Positions 53,801 to 64,000 of a stretch of 64,000 nt of DNA are shown here, one piece after another (the first letter of the stretch is position 1; every line of letters starts with the position of its first letter). The stretch covers positions 496,001 to 560,000 of the forward strand of contig CM040449.1 in NCBI GenBank assembly GCA_022749755.1, read 5' to 3'. The stretch comes from Azadirachta indica (lineage: Eukaryota; Streptophyta; Magnoliopsida; Sapindales; Meliaceae). The notes under the pieces were generated by a model, which was not told the origin of the DNA, made no database searches, and saw only the letters and a program-made list of their open reading frames with translations. A program made the position numbers and the translations under genes.

Positions 53801-56800
53801 TGTACAATTGTAAAAATCCATTTGCAACCCACTGTTTTCTTTCCGCTAGGCAAATTGACAACCTCCCATGTATCAAGTACAAATTGACAACCTCCCATGT
53901 ATAATACTTGTCTAATGCTCTCAATTCCTCAAACACAACTTCACTCCATTTAGCATCTGCTAGGGCTGTTTGTATACTGTTTGGAATGATTTATGAGGAT
54001 AAAGATGTAGTAAATGCTTGAAATGTATGGCCTAGACGATGGTAGGAGAAAAAATAAGCTAGTAGGTATTTAGCACAAGTACTAACATCTTTCTTAATGG
54101 CAATAGGAATATCCAGGTCAGTTTCAATCTTAGAATCAAGAGAATTGGATCCTTGGAAGAGGGATGGACTTTATTACATTCTCCTTTTGTCTTCTAGAGT
54201 ATACCAAAGGTGTATTGCCAACATCTTCTCTATTCTTTTCCATATTATCATTCTAATCTGGAATTTCAGGTTCATGTTGCAAAATTTCATGATTTTCCTT
54301 TTCAGTCACGTCTAGAATAGGGTTACTCTCGGCTTGTTTTAACTCACTCTTAGATATTTCAAATTTAGGGTTGCTATCAACTAGGTTTTGATGGCTCTCA
54401 ATACTCTCATGCAAGGTAAAAATATCATGAAAGGTAGGATTCTCCTGAATGGAAAAGGACAAGTCTTCTATTTCTAGGTTCTCCCCCTGAGTTGTCTGAG
54501 AGAAATAGGAGAGATTTTTGAAAAATTGTACATCTGTGGTGACAAAATTTTTCTTGGTAGGAGAGGGTGATAACACTTGAACCCTTTTTGAGTAGGTGAA
54601 TATCCTAGGAACAAACACCTAAGCCCCCTCAGATCTAACTTGGATCTTTCTCTATTTTGGATATGAACATATGCTACACAACCAAACACTTTTAAGCGGT
54701 AGAGTTTCAAAGAGATAAGCGTGAAGGAAAAAGGGTTTTAACAAGCTAACGAGAGTTTTCAAATCTAATGTTTTTATTCTTCAAAAAAAAAAATAATGTT
54801 TTTAAAGGTTTCTTATTGATCAGATATGATACTGTCAGAATTGCTTCACTCCAATAAATTTTAAGGACACTCTTGGTGAGCATTAAAGCACTACCCACTT
54901 CTAAAAGGTGTCTATTCTTTCTCTCAACCATTCGATTTTCTTGTGGTATGTCAGTGCAAAAAGAAAAATGTACAATGCCATTTTCAAGTAAATAAGATCC
55001 TAAGACAGAGTTTACGTATTCTTTCCCATTGTTGATTCTAAAAACTTGAACTTTGGCATTGAATTGAGTTTTGATCATTTGGTGAAAGTTCTTAAAAGAG
55101 GAGGCTACTTCAGATTTTTCTCTTAATAGATAGATCCAGGTGGTTTTAGTGCAATCATCAATAAAACTCACAAACCATTTATATCCATTGCAAGAAATAG
55201 TTTTAGAAAGACCCCACACATCACTATGAATAATAGAAAAAGCAATTTCAGATTTCTTGTTACTTATAAGATATGGAACACAATGGTTTTTGGCTATTTC
55301 ACAAATTTGACATTAAAAACTTGAAAGTTCAATTCTCACAAACAATTTTGGAAACAATAACTTAAGAGAAATAAAATTTGGATGTCCAAAACGAAAATGT
55401 AACAACCATATTTCTCCTTTTTTGTTTTCTATAGCTTTGAAAATCAGAACCTGACCATTTTCTTTCACCCTTGGATTTATGTAATAAAACCCATCTCTTT
55501 CCTCGGCATTGCCAATCTTCTTCCCCGTAGTCAAGTCCTAGAACATAAAATAAGTTGGGTAAAATTTAGCACAACAATTAAGTGATTTTTGTTAATTTAC
55601 TAATTGACATAAGATTACAAGAAAGGTTAGGAACATGAAGGACAGAATCAAGTGTCATTGAGGGGGTAATTGGCACAGAACCTTTACCACTAATAGGAAT
55701 AGATGATCCTTAGCAATAGAGACCTTAATAGGTAGTGTACAAGCATTATACGATGAGAAACAACTAAACTCATTTGTCATGTGATTGATGGCCCTTGAAT
55801 ATATGATCCAAAGGCTGGCTGAAATATTTTGGAAGACATTCAAGGCTAGGTTCATATTGCCTGACTTGGCAAAATGAGAAGAAGGACTAAAGGATGGCCT
55901 TGTTTGTCCAAACATTTTATACAGCAACTCTAACTAATCTTTTGGTGAAGAGAGTCTTGTCTAAGGATTAAGAGTTCGTCACAGGTTCATGTTCCTCCAT
56001 TACAGATCTTTGGAAAGCTTTCTTAAAAGATGTCTTTTCCTTATCATTGAGAGATGGTTTCCCATTTAACTTCCAACATGTCTCTCTTGTATGTCTCAAC
56101 TTTTTACAATAATCGCACCATTGGGTGTCCTTCTTGCTTTGCTTCTTTGGTTGCCAAGGTCTTTGAGAGGTCCTTGACTCTTCATTTGTTTCAATTTTTA
56201 AAGCTGATATCTCTTGAGAAGTTGGATCCATCATTACTTTCCTGCGTTCTTCCTCGGCACATATATATAAAAAAACATCATCAAGACTAGGTATAGATTT
56301 TTTACCAAGTAATCTGCCTCTTGCTTCATCAAATTCGGGTCTCAACCCTACCAAGAATTCATAAACTCGATCATGTTCCAGCATTTTAGCAACCGTGGCT
56401 GCATCTTCAGCGGTTACCATTTGAAAGTTTTGAAGTAGGTCTAACTCTTGCCATAAGGCCATGATATTGTTGTAGTAAACTGTAACAATCTAGTCACACT
56501 GTTCTGAATTATGAATTGCCTTCTTCAACTCATAAATACGATATGCATTCCCTTTCTTGGAATAGGCTTTTGACATGGCATCCCATATCGCCTTAGCAGT
56601 TGAGAGGTACAAGAATGGTTTCCCAATTTCTGGTTTTATGGAATGCAACAACCACGACATTACTGTCGAATTTTCTGAATCCCAAGTTTCAAACTCTGGG
56701 TCTGATTCCTTCGGTTCTTTGATAGTTCCAAGAACATATTTCATTTTTCCCCGACTTTTTAAGAAGAATTTAGCTAATTGAGACCACGAGAAGTAGTTTT

Positions 56801-58490
56801 CACCATTGAGTTTTCAGTTGTGATTTGGAGAGTAGGGATTGTCAAAGCTGGTGCGCATTCTAATAGGATTTGCAGTAGAAGAGGAACTTGAGTTTTCTGA
56901 GATTTTAGACATCTCTGATTAGGTATTCTAGGGTAATGACAATTAAGGCCGAATGGAAAAAAAAATAGTCTTAGGAACTGAAGGCTGTAAGACTGATCGA
57001 AAAACAAACAACGGCTAGAAATAACCTAACTCTGATACCATGTAGAATTTCAGAATTTAGGGTAAAAGGAATACTCTTATTGCAGTAGATACACTACATT
57101 TATACAAAGAAAAGTGCTGACTTTCTATTCTATCTAAACTAGGAAACTAGATATTATATCTCTACAATTAATGCAAATTATTCTACTAGCCATAACTGTA
57201 CTGACTAAGTAAAACAAGAAAAAATAATTTACAATCAATGTAAATCTACAATTAAATACTAAGATTTACTCCACATTTTCTAACAATAACAGACATAGGA
57301 TATTCTTAGTTAATGAATGACTCTACAAAAAAGTGCACTGCTAGGTTCAAGAACAATAACTCCCAAATCGAAACAACATTGGAATCTCACATAATTGAAG
57401 GAAATTAGAAAGATCCAGAAGTCCATTTTCTAGCCTCAAAAATCATTAAAACAATCAGTAGTGCCATTTCCTTTAGTTAGATGGCACAAAAAGAAGGTAA
57501 CTAATCCAAAAAGACTGCATTTCTTTTAGTTGGGTTTTATATTACATACTTGCTACGTAAAAGATCAACAAAATCTAACATGACACAAAAAAATTCAACA
57601 CAAGATTGTATGAATTCATGTACACTTTGTTAGGTAGAAAGGAAATATGAGGAAAGGAAAAAGTTTAAAGTGGAGAAAGAGACCATTTTCCACATTCAAA
57701 TGGAAAGTTTATGCCATGGAAGGAAGAGGGGAAGATGTATGATCCCTTGAAACTCACAAAAACAATCGTAGTACACAAGTGGAAGAGGAATTGATTGAAC
57801 AATGTACAAAACTTCAATATGATGAACCAATGTACAAAACTTCAATTTGTACAAGTGTAATGGTAAAAAATTAACATATAAGGACTTCTCTACTCTTCTC
57901 TGTGAAAAACACCAAATATCAGAATCTAAAAATCATCTCAATTGCCTCTTTCTTAATCTCATGATTAGAGGGACAAGAAATTCACAGTCGTTTTCTTTAC
58001 TTCTTCCTTCCATCTTATCAAACAATTGGACAAAAGGAAGGAAAGTCCCCGTCTTTCTTTCCTTTTTACTCCTGCTTTATTCTTACCTCTAACCAAAGAC
58101 AAGGTTAATACCATATGACAGCGAGATGCATACAATATAGATACTTTTTCTCGAGTTTAATTTTTTAGGCTCCAATAGGTAAAATGTTTAAACCTCGAAA
58201 AGACTAGAACAGGCAGCCAATTGCATATTGAAAAATAAAAAAAATTAAAACAGCACAATTAATTAGAGAAAATTTGATAAAGGAACAGACCTCCAAAACC
58301 CCATCCTACACCAAATCCGCAACCCACGCCAAAACCTGCAGAAATAAAAAGAAAAATCAAAATTCACAATCCAAAATATGACCCTCCCTAATACTAATAG
58401 GACGAAAAGCTGCGAGCTAGTGGGTAAGATAAATATTAATAAGTATATACCAAATCCAACACCCGCTCCATCAAAGTGTGTAAGGACCAT
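50888..58490 (-). CDS. TGD5: TGD5, glycine-rich chloroplast-envelope lipid-import factor
   Basis: Four exons, 58490-58451, 58335-58291, 51213-51181 and 51048-50888, join in phase to 92 residues. It starts [14 protein letters not shown] and alternates glycine with hydrophobic residues (GWGFGG, then [10 protein letters not shown] and [20 protein letters not shown]), followed by [14 protein letters not shown] and a charged tail. This matches Arabidopsis TGD5, a small glycine-rich protein needed with TGD1-4 to move ER lipid precursors into chloroplasts. The second intron spans 51214-58290, about 7.1 kb, because a Copia retrotransposon sits in it in the same orientation as the gene. Removing the element would leave an intron of about 2 kb. 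Splice signals at both sides of the intron are intact. Confidence 0.88.
51580..51678. repeat. 33-bp unit tandemly triplicated
   Basis: Three consecutive 33-bp copies (51580-51612, 51613-51645, 51646-51678) of a pyrimidine-rich unit containing TTTTTGTTCATTTCAGCTTG. Copies 1 and 2 are identical; copy 3 differs at one base (GCTGTT to GCTCTT). Lies within the large TGD5 intron, on the strand opposite to the gene's sense. Confidence 0.95.
52175..52419 (-). repeat. 3' LTR of the Copia element
   Basis: 245 bp, TGTAGAATTT...TTTCTAACA on the plus strand, next to the purine tract that marks the 3' LTR of the minus-strand element. Confidence 0.95.
52720..53940 (-). pseudogene. Copia reverse transcriptase / RNase H remnant
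   Basis: The open part (53406-52720) contains the YVDD catalytic box and [12 protein letters not shown], then RNase H with TDADWAGS and [10 protein letters not shown] near the end. Sequence of the N-terminal reverse transcriptase continues on the minus strand to about 53940 in other frames with stops. Confidence 0.9.
54253..55240 (-). pseudogene. Copia integrase remnant
   Basis: The integrase core appears at 55219-54746 ([20 protein letters not shown]) and its C-terminal extension at 54710-54253 in shifted frames. The second catalytic Asp, expected in an RTDNG-like motif, reads RINNG, so the enzyme would be inactive. The third catalytic residue (Glu in ERKNRH) remains. Confidence 0.85.
55968..57007 (-). 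pseudogene. Copia Gag remnant
   Basis: Gag sequence occurs at 56744-56490 and 56462-55968, separated by a stop. The zinc knuckle [14 protein letters not shown] is intact. Confidence 0.9.
57041..57285 (-). repeat. 5' LTR of the Copia element
   Basis: 245 bp, near-identical to the LTR at 52175-52419; adjoined by the tRNA-Met primer-binding site. Confidence 0.95.
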
Positions 58491-59547
58491 TATGCTTGCT
58501 TACGACCACGGAACCTACTATCAAGCGGCCAAATACTGCAGATGGATAGGATAAGAAAGTGGATAAAATTGAGAAATAATGTTGCAAATTGTCGATGAAA
58601 CAAGAAGAAAGAGCATACAGAACTGAAGAATTATACTTGCAGAGTCTGGAATCGCAAGCAAAGCAGCGTGAACAACCAGAATTTGATTGAATTTCAGATT
58701 ATACGATTTTGAGATTAGCTGCAAACTACAAAGAAAGCATTTAGGTAACCAGTCACCGGAGTCGGACGGGACCCGATAGAGATATCGGGCTTTCTTTTTT
58801 ATTTTTTTTTTTTCTAATTTGTTTTGGATTAATTTTAAGTCGACTCCATCTGGCATCTAACCGTCCCCCAATTCATTAAAAACAAATCGCCTTTAAATGA
58901 GAAGTAATGGGCTTTAACCAATATTATTAGCCACCGCCAATTCATTCATGAACCTTTGATGATATTATTTTATGTCACGCGGTCAATTAATCAAATGGGC
59001 GCGAACACAAACAAGGCGAGCATTTCCTAAATCACAGGTCAACATATGTGCTATTAGATTCTTTTAGGATTGTTTCAATTTACGTTCAACCAAGGCTTGA
59101 TTTATTTAATTCCATAGCTTTAGTTTAGAATCCCGAGCCCTTATTATTATCATCGTTGTGACTTGCAATGTAACAGATAATGGAATATTGGGTAGCTTTC
59201 AGAAGCTGTGCTGTCCAAGCTAAGCTTTTCCTGTCATTTATAACTAAAAGACAATAACACCCTCGAGTTTCCTGATAAATCCACAATCATTGAGGTCATT
59301 GCTTTTGTTTTGCTTTGCTTTGCTTGGCTTGGCTTGGCTCGGCTTTGCTCGTAGTAGTGCCGTTCATGATCAATCTGTGAGTCTCACAACAAATTTCTCT
59401 TAATAGTTTAACGACACTATCAGTTCCAATTGACTCAAAAGCTGCAATCAAGAGTCAAGACTGACTGTTAGTTCCCATCTAACTAATTTTTTTTCATCTT
59501 TTTTATTCGTGTTCATCACCATTTTTCTTCTCCATACTCCAATTACA
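58491..59547. promoter_or_regulatory. Divergent intergenic region of TGD5 and PRISE gene A
   Basis: The 1057-bp region between two divergent start codons. A pentanucleotide-type repeat (TTTGC/TTGGC) lies at about 59300-59350. No other gene recognised; the frame at 58521-58856 is not coding-like. Confidence 0.45.
59300..59350. repeat. TTTGC/TTGGC pentanucleotide repeat
   Basis: Around eight tandem pentamers of TTTGC turning into TTGGC and TCGGC, about 200 bp upstream of PRISE gene A, possibly in its promoter or leader. Confidence 0.8.
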
Positions 59548-60804
<1,257 letters not shown>

Positions 60805-61615
60805 ATAGTGATGGTGGTGGTTTTTGGTAGGTGTCTTCGCTATGGTGGTGTTTGGAATTGATTTGCACCATCTTCTTCTTCTTGTTGTGGAAAAATAAGC
60901 ATGACCGATTTGCTGCTAATATGTTCCAATAATTGGCTGGCATTCCATCGAATTTGATTCAGCTTTGTAATGAGGTCTTGAAATCAGAATGATTCGTATT
61001 TGTATCTTCATTTTCTTTCTTCTCCTTGTTGTCTATGAATCATTTGCTTCAAAAAATGCCATATGAATTGCTTTCACTTCGCCACGCCACAGTGAGGCCC
61101 AAAAGAATTAGTTTGGTAATATGGAGTGAGCCCACGTTGAATCGGGGTTACCGGGTAGTCCCGCTTTGTGTAATTGTTCGATTCGGTCCGTTGGGAGTGA
61201 GCTTTGCAGTTTAGGTTGCTGTTATGAAAGCCTGGAATGGAATTGTTGACGATGAGACCACCTGATTAGTTCTGCAAGCTTCAAAGTGCCATTACCATAA
61301 GCCTCACCCGAAAGCATTACAAGCAATATGAGGGGACACCTAAGTCTCAAGCCAGTTGACATAATCATAGGAAGGCCTTTTATTTTAAAAAATTCCTTAA
61401 TAAAATACAGAGTGCTTATATCTGTCGTCTACAGTTCTGATTAATGATTTTTCACAAGATTGCCTAAGAACTTCATACAGTAGCAGTACTGTTTACAAAT
61501 TCCAAGCAGAGCTGCTCTAACAAGATACAAAGTGCTTACAAACATTGCTTCAGAATTCGCCAACTATTTAACGTTCTTATTCAGAAAACATACTAGATCA
61601 GCAGAACACTAATAT
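60805..61615. other. Convergent 3' regions of the PRISE pair
   Basis: 811 bp between the two stop codons, holding both 3' untranslated regions. No other gene recognised. Confidence 0.6.
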
Positions 61616-62883
<1,268 letters not shown>

Positions 62884-64000
62884 TTTCTTGTTACTACGGA
62901 GTTTGCTCTCTGATTTCTGCTCCACTCTACTTATATGTAAAGGAAAGATCTAGAAAATAAATTAATGAGACATCGAAAGGGGATATTATCACATTCCTCC
63001 CTAGGTTTTGGCTTATATTATTTGAATGAAAATAATAGATATTATATCACATTCTTCCCATGTAATGTTTGACTTGCTTTTTATGGATTATGTAAGAATT
63101 TAAAAAAATAAAATTTTCTTCTTCAATCAAAATAACAAGTGCCAAATAATAATATTTTACAAATATACTCTTACACCTAACTGTAAGGAAGATAGGTGAT
63201 ATAGTTTTTATAATTTTTATTTAAGTGATATAATCTTAAATTTTAGGGGAAAATGTGATAATATCTCCATCGAAATTCAGATGACAGAAGCAGTGACGTG
63301 CGTGGCGGAATATCTGAACTGCAAACCACGACACCAATACTCGCGGTCCACTCGTGGCTTTATCTCGTTCATTCTTTGGGAAGTGAAAACTAACAAGAGA
63401 TGCCCTTTTTTTAAAAAAAAATAATGTGTTACGTATTAGAAATCTACATGGGAAGTCTTGATTGGAGGGCTTGTCCTTTTTGAGTGACTTAATTAGGGCC
63501 CATTCCATAATGTTTTCAAATAGGATTATGTACAATTTTAAATAAAACATACAACAAATTCAAAAAAAAAAATCGCACTTATTTAAATTATATTAAATAT
63601 AATTTTTAAAATTAATGTCAATTAGTATTTTCGATAACCAAAACGAATTTTTTTTATAATAAAAATACTTTTTAAATTTTTTAATACCTTTTAATTGACG
63701 AAAAAAATTAAGAAAATAATTATTTTTTCTATCAAAAAAACCCTAAATTTAATCTTTTATCGTAAAATTTTTTTTATTTTAAAAAAAATAAAATTATTTA
63801 AAATATACTTACTTTATTTTAAAATTTTAAAAATTTATATATTAGTTATTTAAAATAAAATATTTAAAATTTTCAATAAAAATTCTATTTATAAAGGTCT
63901 TATAGATAAAAAGTTTATTTTAAAAAAAATTTATTTAAAAAGTTATACCAAACAGATTTTTAATACAAAATTAAAAAATATAAAGTTTCTATTTAACCTT
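62884..64000. other. AT-rich intergenic edge
   Basis: Upstream region of PRISE gene B, then extremely AT-rich sequence to the window end with poly-A and poly-T tracts. It may include the edge of an AT-rich repeat that continues outside, but I cannot define one. Confidence 0.5.

Larger units (their letters stand above)
52175..57285 (-). mobile_element. Ty1/Copia LTR retrotransposon, degenerate, with both LTRs
   Basis: Bounded by two 245-bp LTRs (TG...CA on each strand). Directly inside the right LTR is a primer-binding site complementary to initiator tRNA-Met (TGGTATCAGAGT, read on the minus strand at 57029-57040). Inside the left LTR is a purine tract (GAGGGAGAG). Gag (about 56930-55968) has a zinc knuckle CX2CX4HX4C. 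Integrase (about 55240-54746), reverse transcriptase with YVDD and RNase H (53406-52720) follow in Copia order. Stops and frameshifts break every domain, so it cannot encode its own proteins. The LTRs differ at about 7 of 245 positions, so insertion is fairly recent. Flanks show ACAAC and ATAAC, a 5-bp target duplication with one mismatch. It occupies the second intron of TGD5. Confidence 0.95.

Noticed and set aside
63560..64000. Candidate AT-rich transposon at the right edge
   Set aside because: Extreme AT content prevents defining ends, and any right boundary lies outside the window.

Overview
This is nuclear DNA of a flowering plant, most likely a eudicot. Protein-coding genes are split by AT-rich GT-AG introns, intergenic DNA is very AT-rich and full of microsatellites, and the gene set is plant-specific: an SBT-type subtilase, a glycine-rich wall protein, TGD5, a PRISE-type reductase pair, and a Copia element primed by initiator tRNA-Met. 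A woody dicot such as Citrus/Sapindales would fit the protein sequences, but that is a weak inference. A run of exactly 100 N (40732-40831) marks a draft-assembly gap.

Layout. 1-1499 (-): subtilisin-like protease cut by the window edge and carrying a 1-nt frameshift. 5527-6039 (+): secreted glycine-rich protein. 6998-10094 (-): membrane-anchored acyl-CoA-binding protein. 10.1-15.4 kb: AT-rich spacer holding two neighbouring non-autonomous DNA transposons with inverted-repeat ends and 9-10 bp target duplications. 15613-16805 (+): small zinc-finger protein of the At2g23090 type. 17768-22020 (-): casein kinase II alpha in ten exons. 23142-28575 (-): TFIID subunit TAF4 in fourteen exons. 29245-31433 (+): Mpv17/PMP22-family protein, divergent from TAF4 over a short shared promoter. 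34171-35095 (+): small basic orphan protein. 36586-37744 (+): ribosomal protein S29. 38418-38490 (-): tRNA-Ala(CGC). 39129 onward (+): short membrane or secreted protein whose 3' end may be lost near the gap. 41172-41673 (-): decayed coding sequence. 42013-44350 (-): ankyrin-plus-methyltransferase protein. 45436-47287 (+): syntaxin/t-SNARE-like protein. 48544-49098 (-): cytochrome b5. 50888-58490 (-): TGD5, whose second intron was enlarged to about 7 kb by a 5.1-kb Copia retrotransposon. 59548-60804 (+) and 61616-62883 (-): two 389-residue PRISE (progesterone 5-beta-reductase/iridoid-synthase family) paralogs arranged tail to tail.

Most genes are ordinary housekeeping loci with no obvious common pathway. 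The parts most worth attention are: the convergent PRISE pair, a local inverted duplication of a specialised-metabolism enzyme; the Copia insertion inside TGD5, a chloroplast lipid-import gene; the two adjacent inverted-repeat elements; and several small lesions (subtilase frameshift, missing splice acceptor in the Mpv17-like gene, 2-nt loss at a syntaxin exon boundary) that suggest either recent gene decay or assembly errors. I found no convincing entirely new multi-gene system. Exon coordinates were worked out by hand from splice signals and reading-frame continuity, without transcripts or database searches.
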